Of a DNA stretch of 64,000 nucleotides, positions 55,564 to 64,000 are shown in pieces. The position numbers and the translations under genes were made by a program. This DNA comes from Nevskia sp. (GTDB lineage Bacteria; Pseudomonadota; Gammaproteobacteria; Nevskiales; Nevskiaceae). The stretch's first letter is position 1; the number at the start of each line of letters is the position of its first letter. The notes under the pieces were generated by a model, which worked only from the letters and a program-made list of their open reading frames with translations, searched no databases and was not told the origin of the DNA. Where the stretch lies: assembly GCA_021732745.1 (NCBI GenBank), contig JAKFUK010000002.1:248001-312000 (forward strand), read 5' to 3'.

Positions 55564-56760
55564 TCAGCGCAGATAGTTGAACAGACTCAAACCCTGGATC
55601 TTCGCAAACGACTGCTGCGCGGCCTGTAACCCGGTGAGTTGCTGGGTCAGGCGGCTGGCGGCTTCGGCGTAGTCGATGTCGCGGATGCCGGACAGGGCTT
55701 CGTCGATCTTCACCAGCTGCGATGACAGCTGGTTCTGCGCGTCTTCGGCGGCGACCAGACGGGCACCGAGCCGCGCGCGCACGTCGATCACCTTGCTCTG
55801 CGCGGTTTCCAGTGCGCCGAGCTTGTCGAGCACGCCGGTCTGGACCTTGGCGCGCGCTGCGGGATTGGCGGCGGTCGGCGTTTCGAACAGGGTGATCAGG
55901 TCGCGAACGGTCTGGAACAGGTCCTGCTGCTGGCTGGGGCCGATGCTGAAGCTGTCGCCATCGGCCGGTGCGCCGGTGACGGTCAGGTCAGCACCCTTGA
56001 AGCGGATGCTCTGGCCGGCGGTGTAGGCACCGCTGGCGACCACATTGCCGCCGCCGTCCTGCACGCTGTAATTGCCGCCGGCAAAGCTCAAGACGTAGCT
56101 GCCGCCATCCCAGGCGGCGGCGTCGAAGACCTTGGCGGTGGCGATGGTCGCGGTGCCGGTGTTGGCACCGGTTGCCGCGACGCTGAACGTGCCGTTGCCG
56201 GAGGTCTGGCGCAGGAAGACATCGGCACCGCCATCGCTGGACTGCACGGCGCGGTTCGGACCGATCTGCACCTGGCGGATCACGTCGTCGCCGCTGAACT
56301 GGGTGCCGCCGCCGGACAGCGAGAACGGCGCGCTGGCGTCGTTGCTGCCAGCGAACAGGTAGCGGCCTTCGCCGTCGGCGGCGTTGGCGTAGTCGAGCAG
56401 GCTGTCCAGCGACTGCCGCAGATCGGCCGCGATCGAGGCGCGATCGGAATCGCCGAGCGTGCCGCCATTGCCCTGCAGCGCGCGCTCGCGCACCCGGTTC
56501 AGGGTTTCGGTGACGCCGGACAGGGCGTTTTCTTCGAGCCCCAGACGCTCGCCGAGGGCCTTGGTGTTTTCGGTGTAGCGCTGGTTGGCGACTCGCGTCT
56601 GGTCCAGCGACAGGCCGTGGGCGGCACCGGTCGGGTTGTCGGCAGCGGTCTGCAGCTTGCTGCCGGACGACAGCTGGTTCTGGGTCTGCAGCGCCAGCGA
56701 CTGCTGACGTTGCAGCGAGACGATGCTCTGGCGATAGAAATCGGCGGTCGAGACGCGCAT
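55564..56760 (-). CDS. flgL: Flagellar hook-filament junction protein FlgL
   Basis: FlgL joins the hook to the filament. The 398-residue protein has the conserved helical N-terminus (MRVSTADFYRQSIVSLQRQQ, QNQLSSGSKLQTAADNPTGA), a variable middle domain (FKGADLTVTGAPADGDSFSI) and a helical C-terminus (EDAQNQLSSQLVKIDEALS, DIDYAEAASRLTQQ, ending SLFNYLR). The ATG at 56760 matches the family start; the frame is open to 56862. It follows flgK by 14 bp. Confidence 0.95.
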   Translation of the reverse strand: MRVSTADFYRQSIVSLQRQQSLALQTQNQLSSGSKLQTAADNPTGAAHGLSLDQTRVANQRYTENTKALGERLGLEENALSGVTETLNRVRERALQGNGGTLGDSDRASIAADLRQSLDSLLDYANAADGEGRYLFAGSNDASAPFSLSGGGTQFSGDDVIRQVQIGPNRAVQSSDGGADVFLRQTSGNGTFSVAATGANTGTATIATAKVFDAAAWDGGSYVLSFAGGNYSVQDGGGNVVASGAYTAGQSIRFKGADLTVTGAPADGDSFSIGPSQQQDLFQTVRDLITLFETPTAANPAARAKVQTGVLDKLGALETAQSKVIDVRARLGARLVAAEDAQNQLSSQLVKIDEALSGIRDIDYAEAASRLTQQLTGLQAAQQSFAKIQGLSLFNYLR

Positions 56761-56774
56761 GGGATCAGACTCCG

Positions 56775-58658
56775 TTAGCGGCGCGTCGCCGCGAGCAGCG
56801 AATCGAAGATCGTGCTGGCCGTGGCGATGATCTGGGCGGATGCCTGATAGGCCTGCTGCCAACGCAGCAGATCAGCCGCTTCCTCGTCGAGATTCACGCC
56901 GGACAGCGCATTGCGCTCACTGATCGTCTGCGCGGCCAGCGAGGTCTGGGCATCGAGCTGCAACTGCGCGGTCTGCGCCTTGGAGCCGACCTGCTGCACC
57001 AGCTGGCCATTGGCGGCCGTCAGCGTGTTCAGGCCACCGTCGAGCAGCGCCTTGGTGGCGATGCCGGACAAGAGGCGCGCGTTGCGATCATCGCCGCTGT
57101 TGGCGCCGGTCGGGCCGATGCTGAAGTTGTCGCCGGTGGCCGGGTTGCCCGAAATCTCGACCTGCCAGCCGTTGATGTCGATCGGCTGGCCTTCGGTGTA
57201 CGCGAAGCTGCCGACACCGTTGACCGAATAGGTGCCCGGCCCGGTGAACTGGATGCTGACCGGATCGCGCAACGCGGGATTGCCGACATCGGTGACCTTG
57301 CCCGGCGTGATCATGCCGGACCCGGTATTGGTGACGGCGGCCGCCGCCTTGATCGGCGCAGCAGCGGCGATCTGCGCCGGATTGCTGATCGCGACACTGA
57401 GCTGACCGGCCGCACGACGGCCCGGCTGGACCAGGAACTTGTCGCCGACTGCGGCCCCGGCGGTGACCGACAGGCTCAGGCCCTTGGCGACGAACGGATC
57501 GGCCGTGGTGCCGCTGCCAGTGAACGGCACCGCAGCGCCAGTGTTGGCATCGGTCAGCGACCAGGCGCTGCCATCGAAGCTGAGCTGGTACGGCTTGCCG
57601 TCGAGCTGGGTGGCATCGGCGAAACCGACGGTCACCGCTGCACTCCCGGTATTGCGGGTCGAGGCAGGCGCTGCACCGGCCAGCGGTGCAAACAGCGGCG
57701 CGCCGAAATTGCCGTTCTGATCGACACCCTGGGCCTGCTGGGCGTTGATGGATTCGCTCAGCGTGATGGCGATGCGGCCGAGCTTTTCCCGAGCCGGATC
57801 AAGGATTTCGCGACGGGTGTCGAGCAGCCCGCCAAGCGTGCCGCCGCCGACCTGGCTGCTGATCACTGCCCCGCCCTGCGCCGTCACTTCGGTGCGTGCG
57901 GAATCGAATTCGTTGGGCTTGGTACCGAGCGGGCTCGACACCGTGCCGACCACCAGGCTCTGGCCGTTGGCAACGAAAACATTGAGTGCGCCGTTGTCCT
58001 GCTCGACCGTGGTCACCGACACCCGCTGGGCGAGTTCGCGCACGGCTTGATCGCGCTGGTCGACCAGATCGTTCGGCGGCTTGCCGCCCGAGGCACCGAG
58101 CGCCTGCGAGATGCGGTCGTTGAGGCTGGCGATGGTCGTGGCGTAGTTGTTGATCTCGGTGACGGTCTGGCTGACCCGGCTGTTGATCGAGCGTTCGTCG
58201 CTGTCGAGTTGCGCCTGAAGATCGTTGAAGCGTCCGGCCAGGGCATCGGCGGCGCTGATCACGGTCTGGCGGGTGGCGGTCGACGAGGGTGTGGTCGCCA
58301 GCACCGACAGGCTGTCGAAGAAGCTGTTGAGCGTGGTGCCCAAGCCGGTGTTGGCGTCGGACAGCAGGGCATCGGTGCGCCTGGCTTCGACGCTGAAGGT
58401 TTCGACCCGGGCCAGCGAGGCGGTGCCGGAAATCTCGCGAGCGAAGACGAACTTGTCGGACAGGCGCTCGACCGCCCGCACGGTGACGCCAGCACCGGCG
58501 AAGCCATAGGACGTCGCGGCCCCGACCCGGTTGGTGAGGTCGAGCCGCTGCCGGGAATAGCCGGCGGTGTTGACGTTGGCGATGTTGTGGCCAGTGACGT
58601 CGAGACCGCTGCGGTTGGCCAGCAGGGAGGAAATGCCGATTCCGAGAATGTCGCTCAT
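56775..58658 (-). CDS. flgK: Flagellar hook-associated protein FlgK
   Basis: FlgK caps the hook and connects it to FlgL. The 627-residue protein has the family N-terminus (GIGISSLLANRSGLDVTGHN, IANVNTAGYSRQRLDL) and the conserved C-terminal helical end (GVNLDEEAADLLRWQQAYQA, SAQIIATASTIFDSLLAATR). The centre is variable. It is separated from flgJ by 82 bp holding a small hairpin, so it may have its own promoter, as is common for late flagellar genes. Confidence 0.96.
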   Translation of the reverse strand: MSDILGIGISSLLANRSGLDVTGHNIANVNTAGYSRQRLDLTNRVGAATSYGFAGAGVTVRAVERLSDKFVFAREISGTASLARVETFSVEARRTDALLSDANTGLGTTLNSFFDSLSVLATTPSSTATRQTVISAADALAGRFNDLQAQLDSDERSINSRVSQTVTEINNYATTIASLNDRISQALGASGGKPPNDLVDQRDQAVRELAQRVSVTTVEQDNGALNVFVANGQSLVVGTVSSPLGTKPNEFDSARTEVTAQGGAVISSQVGGGTLGGLLDTRREILDPAREKLGRIAITLSESINAQQAQGVDQNGNFGAPLFAPLAGAAPASTRNTGSAAVTVGFADATQLDGKPYQLSFDGSAWSLTDANTGAAVPFTGSGTTADPFVAKGLSLSVTAGAAVGDKFLVQPGRRAAGQLSVAISNPAQIAAAAPIKAAAAVTNTGSGMITPGKVTDVGNPALRDPVSIQFTGPGTYSVNGVGSFAYTEGQPIDINGWQVEISGNPATGDNFSIGPTGANSGDDRNARLLSGIATKALLDGGLNTLTAANGQLVQQVGSKAQTAQLQLDAQTSLAAQTISERNALSGVNLDEEAADLLRWQQAYQASAQIIATASTIFDSLLAATRR

Positions 58659-58714
58659 AAGCGGGTTCCTGCAGGTTCGGTGCCACGGCGCAAGCGCGGG
58701 TGAAAACCCCGTTT

Positions 58715-58734
58715 CGCGCCATTTTTATGGCGCG
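58715..58734 (-). terminator. Hairpin between flgJ and flgK
   Basis: CGCGCCAT at 58715-58722 pairs with ATGGCGCG at 58727-58734 across a TTTT loop. It lacks a T-tract after the stem and may serve as a weak terminator or attenuator between the flgJ and flgK transcripts. Confidence 0.4.
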
Positions 58735-58740
58735 CGCGGC

Positions 58741-59661
58741 TCACAAGCTCCGCCCCGCGACATCGTTCAGCGAGGCGTTCATGGTCTGCCCGTAGGCGAT
58801 CTTCGCGATCTTGGCCGCGTAGGCCGGATCGGTCGCATAACCGGCCTTCTGCAAGCCCTGCGCGTACTGCACACCGTCACCGCCGTTGCGCAGCGCGGCG
58901 GCGTAGCGCGGGTTGTCCTTGACGAAGGACACGTAGTCGTCGAAAGCCTCGCCGACGCTGGCATAGGAACGGAAATCGGCGCGTTCGACGCGCTTCTCGC
59001 CGGCCTCGTATTCGTGGGTCAGGGTGCTGGTGGTGGAACCTTCCCAGCTGCGGCTGGCCTTGATGCCGAACAGGTTGTGGCTGTCGCTGCCGTCGGCATT
59101 CTTGATCTGCTTCTGCCCCCAGCCGGTTTCGAGCGCGGCCTGCGCCACCAGCACCCGCGCCGGAATGCCCAGTTCCTTCGCGGCCTTTTCGGCATGCGGG
59201 GTGATAGCATCGACGAAGGCGTCGGCGCTGGTCGGACGCTCGGCCGATTTCAGCGGCGGTGCGTCGTCGATCGCAGCCGGCGTCTGCGACGCGCGTTGCA
59301 GCTTCTGGATGATGCTGGCATCGGCGGCATCGGGCGCGGCCTTGCCGAGCAGCTGCCGGGTCAGCAGATCGGCGAGGCCCAGACCCTTGCCGGATGACAG
59401 ATGACCGGCCATCTGCTGGTCGTAGAGATCGCGATAGGTATCGCTGCCGGAACCGCCGAGCAAGTCATTGCTGGCCGAATCCTCGCTGTGCGAAGCCTTC
59501 AGCAGCATCTGGGTGAACAGGGACTCGAACTGCCGCGCCACTTCGCGGATCGTGTTGGCATCGTTGCCTTTCGCGCCAGCGCGCAGCTTTGCGAACTGGC
59601 CGAAATCGGTGGCGTCGATCGGCGACGAGGTCGCCGCAGCATTGATCGGCGAACTGGCCAT
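58741..59661 (-). CDS. flgJ: Flagellar rod-cap/peptidoglycan hydrolase FlgJ
   Basis: FlgJ caps the growing rod and opens the peptidoglycan. The 306-residue protein has the N-terminal rod-binding domain (about 20-105; REVARQFESLFTQMLLKASH, SDTYRDLYDQQMAGHLSSGK GLGLADLL) and a C-terminal glucosaminidase domain (about 150-300) with AALETGWGQKQIK, the catalytic Glu in LETGWG, NLFGIKAS and AYASVGEAFDDYVSF-like segments. The start overlaps the flgI stop by one base (TGATG). Confidence 0.95.
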   Translation of the reverse strand: MASSPINAAATSSPIDATDFGQFAKLRAGAKGNDANTIREVARQFESLFTQMLLKASHSEDSASNDLLGGSGSDTYRDLYDQQMAGHLSSGKGLGLADLLTRQLLGKAAPDAADASIIQKLQRASQTPAAIDDAPPLKSAERPTSADAFVDAITPHAEKAAKELGIPARVLVAQAALETGWGQKQIKNADGSDSHNLFGIKASRSWEGSTTSTLTHEYEAGEKRVERADFRSYASVGEAFDDYVSFVKDNPRYAAALRNGGDGVQYAQGLQKAGYATDPAYAAKIAKIAYGQTMNASLNDVAGRSL

Positions 59662-60785
59662 CAGATGATCACCAGCTCGGCCCTGAGCGCACCGGCAGCG
59701 CGCAGCGCTTCAAGAATCGCCACCAGATCGCCCGGTGCGGCACCGACCAGGTTGATGGCGCGGACGATGTCGTCGAGGCTGGTACCGCCATCGAACACGA
59801 ACGCCGGCTTGGCACCGGCCGTGACTTCGATCTGCGAGCGCGGCACCACCACGGTCTCACCGCGCGAAAAGGCTTCCGGCTGGCTGACCTGTGGCTTCTC
59901 GCTGATCGTCACGCTGAGACTGCCGTGCGACACCGCCGCCGGCAGCACCCGCACGGTCGAGGAAATCACCACGGTGCCAGTGCGCGCGTTGACGATCACC
60001 CGGGCCGGTGCATCGCCGGGCGTGATGTCGAGATTTTCGAGCTGGGCCATGAAAGCGACGCGGGCGTTCGGGTCAGCCGGAGCAACCACACTGACCGTCA
60101 CCGGGTCGACGGCGCGAGCCATCTCGCCACCCAGTGCCAAGTTGATACCGGCGGCCAGCCGCGTGGCGGTGGTGAAGTCGGCCGTGCGCAGGTCCAGACG
60201 CAATTCCGGCGACGCGCCGAAAGTGGCCGGCACGCTGCGTTCGACGATCGCCCCGCTCGGGATGCGGCCGGCACTCGGCACATTGATGGTGACCCGCGAG
60301 CCGTCCTTGGCCGACACGCCCAGCCCGCCGACCACGACATTGCCCTGGGCGAGGGCATAGATCTGGCCGTCCGCACCCTTCAGTGGTGCCATCAGCAGGG
60401 TGCCGCCGCGCAAGGAGCCCGAGTTGCCGATCGACGACACGGTGATGTCGATCGCCTGACCCGGCTTGGCGAATGGCGGCAGTTCGGCGTTGATCGCCAC
60501 GGCGGCGACATTCTTCAGCTGCGGATTGACGTTCGGCGGCACGGTGACGCCAAGCTGCGCCAGCATCGCCCGCAGGCTCTGCACGGTGAACGGGGCTTGC
60601 GAGGTCTGGTCGCCGGTGCCATCGAGGCCGACCACCAGGCCGTAGCCGACCAGCGGGTTCGAGCGCACGCCGGCGACGTTGGCGAGGTCCTTCACCCGCT
60701 CGGCCTTCGCGGTGTTCAGGACGGCGAGCGCCACCAGCAGGCAGAGCCCGGCGATGACATGGAATGCGACGCGCATGGTGCTCAT
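59661..60785 (-). CDS. flgI: Flagellar P-ring protein FlgI
   Basis: FlgI forms the periplasmic P-ring. The 374-residue protein has a signal peptide ([15 protein letters not shown] to [11 protein letters not shown]) and family landmarks: [59 protein letters not shown] and the C-terminal [35 protein letters not shown]. The ATG at 60785 (MSTMRV) was taken; a second at 60776 would give a shorter signal. It lies eight bases after flgH. Confidence 0.96.
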   Translation of the reverse strand: MSTMRVAFHVIAGLCLLVALAVLNTAKAERVKDLANVAGVRSNPLVGYGLVVGLDGTGDQTSQAPFTVQSLRAMLAQLGVTVPPNVNPQLKNVAAVAINAELPPFAKPGQAIDITVSSIGNSGSLRGGTLLMAPLKGADGQIYALAQGNVVVGGLGVSAKDGSRVTINVPSAGRIPSGAIVERSVPATFGASPELRLDLRTADFTTATRLAAGINLALGGEMARAVDPVTVSVVAPADPNARVAFMAQLENLDITPGDAPARVIVNARTGTVVISSTVRVLPAAVSHGSLSVTISEKPQVSQPEAFSRGETVVVPRSQIEVTAGAKPAFVFDGGTSLDDIVRAINLVGAAPGDLVAILEALRAAGALRAELVII

Positions 60786-60793
60786 CGGGGCGC

Positions 60794-61453
60794 TCAGAAC
60801 GGGAACCACGGGGAATTGAAGAAGCGGGTCAGCCAGCCCTGGGCGTTGGCATCGGCCAGCGCGCCGCGGCCCTTGTAGGACACGCGGGCATTGGCGACGC
60901 GGTCGGACGAAATGGTGTTGTTGCTCAAGATGTCGATCGGCCGGACCACGCCGTCGATGAACACCATTTCCGAGCCCTGATTCAGGGTGATCTGCTTTTC
61001 GCCGCGCACTTGCAGCAGGCCGTTCGGCAAGCGGGCGACGACGACGGCGGTGACGCTGCCGTCGAGCCGGTTGCTCTGCGTGGATTCGCCGCCGCCGGTG
61101 GCGCTGCGGCTGCCCGAGACGCCGGTATTGACGCCGACCGACTTGCCGAACAGCGTCACGTCGGTGACATCGACACTCGATGACTTGTTGGTCGAGGTCT
61201 CGGCCGACTTCTGCGCCTGGGTGCGCTCGACGAGCAGGATGGTGACCAGATCGCCGATGTTGCGCGCTTTTGCGTCCTCGAACAGGGCGATCGACTGGCC
61301 GTCGCTGAAGATTGCACCTTCGCTCGGCATGCCCTGCGGCAAGGGAATCGGTACCGGCTGCGGGCGCTCGTCCTCGAACGACACGCGCGGCGACATGCTG
61401 GTGCAGCCGCCGGCCAGCAACGCGAAGAACAGCAGGGCGAGCGCGCCACGCAT
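60794..61453 (-). CDS. flgH: Flagellar L-ring lipoprotein FlgH
   Basis: FlgH is the outer-membrane L-ring lipoprotein. The 219-residue protein has a lipobox in [11 protein letters not shown] with Cys17, then [55 protein letters not shown] and [20 protein letters not shown]. These are all family landmarks. The ATG overlaps the flgG stop by one base. Confidence 0.96.
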   Translation of the reverse strand: MRGALALLFFALLAGGCTSMSPRVSFEDERPQPVPIPLPQGMPSEGAIFSDGQSIALFEDAKARNIGDLVTILLVERTQAQKSAETSTNKSSSVDVTDVTLFGKSVGVNTGVSGSRSATGGGESTQSNRLDGSVTAVVVARLPNGLLQVRGEKQITLNQGSEMVFIDGVVRPIDILSNNTISSDRVANARVSYKGRGALADANAQGWLTRFFNSPWFPF

Positions 61454-62238
61454 CAGAGGTTCTGCCCGATGTACTGAAGCATCTGGTCGGTGGTCGAGAT
61501 CGCCTTGGAGTTCATTTCGTAGGCGCGCTGCGTCTCGATCATGTTGACCAGTTCCTCGACGACGTTGACGTTCGAGGCTTCCAGCGCACCCTGCTGCACC
61601 GAACCCACCCCATTGACGCCCGGCGTGCCGACCTGCGGCGCGCCCGAGGCAGCGGTTTCGACATAAAGATTGCCGCCGACCGCCTGCAAACCGGCCGGAT
61701 TGACGAAATCGGCCAAGGTCAAGGTGCCGATCTGCTGGCCGGCCGCCTGCCCCGGCAACTGGGCGGAGACCGTGCCGTCCTGACCGATGGTCACCGACAG
61801 CGCATTGGCTGGAATCTGGATCCCCGGCTGCAGCGGATAACCGTTGGAATTGACCAGTTCGCCCTGGCTGTTGAGCTGGAAGCTGCCGTCGCGGCCATAG
61901 GCTAGCGCGCCATCCGGCTGAAGAATCTGGAAGAAGCCGCGACCATTGATCGCCACATCCAGCGAGTTATTGGTCTGCTGGAGGTTGCCCTGGGTGAACT
62001 GCTTGTCGGTGGCGATCACGCGGACGCCGGTGCCGAGCGTGAGCCCGGTCGGTGCCTGCGTCTGCTGGGTGGTCTGGCCGCCCGGCTGGCGCACCGTCTG
62101 GTAGAGCAGATCCTCGAAAGCCGCCCGGCCGCGCTTGAAGCCGCTGGTATTGACGTTGGCGAGGTTGTTGGACACCACGCTCATTCTTGTCGCCTGGGCA
62201 TCGAGCCCGGTCTTGGCAACCCAGAGTGCGGAATTCAT
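61453..62238 (-). CDS. flgG: Flagellar distal rod protein FlgG
   Basis: FlgG builds the distal rod. The 261-residue protein has the rod/hook N-terminus ([40 protein letters not shown]), the middle [30 protein letters not shown] and the C-terminal [40 protein letters not shown]. The length is exactly typical. It is the first flagellar gene in this block; upstream, instead of flgF, lies a YjbH-like gene 95 bp away. Confidence 0.97.
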   Translation of the reverse strand: MNSALWVAKTGLDAQATRMSVVSNNLANVNTSGFKRGRAAFEDLLYQTVRQPGGQTTQQTQAPTGLTLGTGVRVIATDKQFTQGNLQQTNNSLDVAINGRGFFQILQPDGALAYGRDGSFQLNSQGELVNSNGYPLQPGIQIPANALSVTIGQDGTVSAQLPGQAAGQQIGTLTLADFVNPAGLQAVGGNLYVETAASGAPQVGTPGVNGVGSVQQGALEASNVNVVEELVNMIETQRAYEMNSKAISTTDQMLQYIGQNL

Positions 62239-62333
62239 GGTGCGGCTCCCGAAAGCGTGCCGGTAATCCGGCGGACATCGGGGTCATTACAAGTGGCGTG
62301 CCTGACCGATCGGCGACGGTTTTGCGGCGCGGT

Positions 62334-64000
62334 TCAGCGCACCACGTCGGCCCAGTCGTCGACGATGCGCCCGCCATTGCCGGCGTCGGTGGCGTTGTAC
62401 AGATCAATGCCGTCGCGCACTTTCTGGCCGCCGTCCCGGGTCAGCGGACGGAACAGGAAGCCGACGCTGCGCCGGGTCGAGCGCGGGAAGACCAGATCGA
62501 AAGGCAGGCTCAGGAAAAAGCCCTTGTCGAACGAGCCTTCGCCGAACACGCGCGCCGGCACGTCGGTGAAAGTGGCGAACACGCCGAGTGTCGCCCCGCT
62601 CCTGAACTCGCGGGCGGCTTCGATGGTGGTGCCCCAATCCTTGGCCAGATAGCGGCCGAAGCTGACTTTCGACTTGAGGCCGAACCACGGGAAGTCGTAA
62701 TAGACGTTGACGTTGCCGGTGGCGACCCGGTAATCGCGGAAATTGAAGCGCACGGCGAAATCGCGCTGCTGCACGACATTGGCGTTGATGCCGACCGCCC
62801 AGCGCTGGAAATGCGGCCGCCACAGCACTTCGCCGGCCACGCCGCCGTACTGTTCCTCGAACAGGCCGCCGGACAGGCGCGCGTAGACACCGGAGGCCGG
62901 CGACCAGATGTAGTTGGTTTCCAGCTTGGCCACCGCCTGCTGGCCCTGTTGCAGGTATTCGACGACATCGCTGCGCACGCGCGGCAGCAGGCTGTTCGAC
63001 TCCAGTTCGATATCGTCGAAATTGTTCAGCAGGTTGAAGGTCAGCGTGGCGCTGAAGCTCAGGTTGTCGGTCGGCCGGAGATCGCCGGTGAGACGCCACA
63101 GCAACTGGCCGAAGTAGAAGCCGTCCGGCCCGCCGATCTGTTGACGGAAGCCGGGGCCGGTGTCCCAGCTGAACGCCGGCAGCTTGACCAGACCGCTCAA
63201 GTCAGCCTCGGGCCGGCCGGGCTGTACCGGATCCAGTTGGGCGCTGTAGCGGATTTCCTCGGGGCTGCCGCGAAATTGCCCGAATTTCTCGAATTCCGCG
63301 CGATTGACGGCGATCCGCCAGCTTTCGACATCGGCATCGACGCCGACCACGGTGATCCGGTCGATCCACGGCGGCAGCAGGCCGCTGACCGCGCGCACCG
63401 TGCGTCCGGTCACCAGCGGCGCGCTGCGGTAGCGCTGCTGTTCGATCCAGATGGTGGCGCTGCGCATTGCCGGCCGCACGTCGAACGCGGCCAGGGTGAA
63501 ATTCTGCGCCGCCAGCGCGGTGCCAACGGCCGTGCTCAGCGTGGCGGTTTCCTTGAGATCGAAAGTCGCTGGAGCCGGCGTCGACACCGCTTCCGGCAGC
63601 CGCACGATGACCGGCGGCGGCAGCGGGTCCAGGCTCTTGCGCGGGCCGCGCCCGGTTTCCAGATTGGTGCGCAGCGACAGGCGGAAGCTCAGGCGTTCGC
63701 CGCGCTCGTAGCCGAGGCCGAGATGAAAGCCGTCGCTGACCTCGTAATCGGCGCCGACATTGATCGGAAGGCTCTGGCGGATCGACGAACCGGTGCCTCG
63801 CTCGTTGCTGTAATCGTTGCCGTCGTACTCCACTTGCAGGCGCAGGCCGTCGATCGGTGTGGTCCATTGCACGCCACCGAACGGCCCGATGGTGCCGCCG
63901 GTGAACAGGCGGCCGACACCGCTGCCGCCGGGCGTGGAAGTCGACGTGCCGGTGCCAGTGCGGTCGCGATCGAAGCGGTTGGAAAGCCGGGCCAGCGGGT
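62334..64000 (-). CDS. yjbH: YjbH-like outer-membrane lipoprotein, C-terminal part (cut by window edge)
   Basis: The frame enters from the right edge and ends at a TGA at 62334-62336, showing about 554 residues. YjbH-family proteins are large outer-membrane barrel-like proteins linked to exopolysaccharide production. Visible landmarks include LRLQVEYDGNDYSNERG, YEVSDGFHLGLGYERGERL, DRITVVGVDADVESWRIAVN, GPDGFYFGQLLWRLTGDLRP and NVYYDFPWFGLKSKVSFGRY LAKDWG. The end, KGFFLSLPFDL...RDGGQKV, is typical of beta-barrel closing strands. The N-terminus is outside the window. Co-transcription with flgG is possible but unproven. Confidence 0.85.
   Translation of the reverse strand, partial: PLARLSNRFDRDRTGTGTSTSTPGGSGVGRLFTGGTIGPFGGVQWTTPIDGLRLQVEYDGNDYSNERGTGSSIRQSLPINVGADYEVSDGFHLGLGYERGERLSFRLSLRTNLETGRGPRKSLDPLPPPVIVRLPEAVSTPAPATFDLKETATLSTAVGTALAAQNFTLAAFDVRPAMRSATIWIEQQRYRSAPLVTGRTVRAVSGLLPPWIDRITVVGVDADVESWRIAVNRAEFEKFGQFRGSPEEIRYSAQLDPVQPGRPEADLSGLVKLPAFSWDTGPGFRQQIGGPDGFYFGQLLWRLTGDLRPTDNLSFSATLTFNLLNNFDDIELESNSLLPRVRSDVVEYLQQGQQAVAKLETNYIWSPASGVYARLSGGLFEEQYGGVAGEVLWRPHFQRWAVGINANVVQQRDFAVRFNFRDYRVATGNVNVYYDFPWFGLKSKVSFGRYLAKDWGTTIEAAREFRSGATLGVFATFTDVPARVFGEGSFDKGFFLSLPFDLVFPRSTRRSVGFLFRPLTRDGGQKVRDGIDLYNATDAGNGGRIVDDWADVVR

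Overview
The window is a 64 kb piece of a high-GC proteobacterial chromosome. It carries a system I (Ccm) cytochrome c maturation operon, a CRP/Vfr-like regulator, an NAD-linked molybdenum formate dehydrogenase, a flagellar block with P- and L-ring genes, a YjbH-type protein and an HpnN/HpnM-like pair. Together these suggest a free-living gammaproteobacterium, perhaps near the Nevskiales/Xanthomonadales. That placement is inference. I see no rRNA, tRNA, CRISPR array, prophage or complete insertion sequence with a transposase.

Layout. 1-416: start of a MaoC-like gene cut by the left edge. 656-9009 (minus): the ccm genes in the order ccmA, ccmB, a CRP-like regulator, ccmC, ccmD, ccmE, a pair of tiny membrane-protein genes (one with an in-frame stop), ccmF, ccmG, ccmH, ccmI. 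9397-11597: a glycosyltransferase, a 271 bp MITE-like element and folD. 11672-21772: formate metabolism, with a ModE/PBP-type regulator divergent from an oxalate/formate-type transporter, then fdsG-fdsB-[GxxExxY element]-fdsA-fdhD-fdsD, and moaB for the molybdenum cofactor. 21923-25241: a divergent lipid-export-like pair (hpnN, hpnM). 25331-29849: small housekeeping and regulatory genes (TetR with a candidate operator, thioredoxin-like, SixA-like, a secreted protein of unknown function, ppnP). 29947-37290: a DUF2891-DUF979-DUF969 cassette, a DUF2490 gene and a 5-oxoprolinase. 37391-38766: a Uma2-family gene and a second Crp/Fnr regulator. 39571-44850: DUF4331, TPR protein and HupE/UreJ-like protein behind a perfect FNR-type box. 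45135-46838: gamma-glutamyltransferase. 47021-54405: signalling and accessory genes (a winged-helix/kinase/TPR fusion, a Cys-cluster protein of unknown function, an acetylpolyamine/HDAC-like amidohydrolase, a Cys-repeat secreted protein, a voltage-sensor-only membrane protein, an EAL phosphodiesterase). 54476-55555: an APH-type phosphotransferase. 55564-62238 (minus): flgG-flgH-flgI-flgJ-flgK-flgL. 62334-64000: a YjbH-like gene cut by the right edge.

The most unusual aspect is the number of intergenic palindromic repeats, in at least seven families. One family combines two short blocks (RAAGGCRCAAAG and AAGGACRCAAAG) in imperfect inverted repeats. It occurs as ORF-less copies of about 100 bp and once as a 487 bp unit whose 46 bp terminal inverted repeats enclose a GxxExxY (PDDEXK-like) gene inside the formate dehydrogenase operon. 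This looks like a gene-carrying element alongside its short relatives. Other repeats have been built into coding ends: the ccmC tail, the 5-oxoprolinase C-terminus, the Uma2 stop codon and the TPR-gene stop codon.

Functional links: the CRP-like regulator sits inside the ccm operon; transporter, dehydrogenase, FdhD and MoaB together make and supply a formate oxidation system; gamma-glutamyltransferase, 5-oxoprolinase and DUF969/DUF979 fit glutathione/5-oxoproline turnover. All start sites were chosen by reading the sequence, and no database search was possible.
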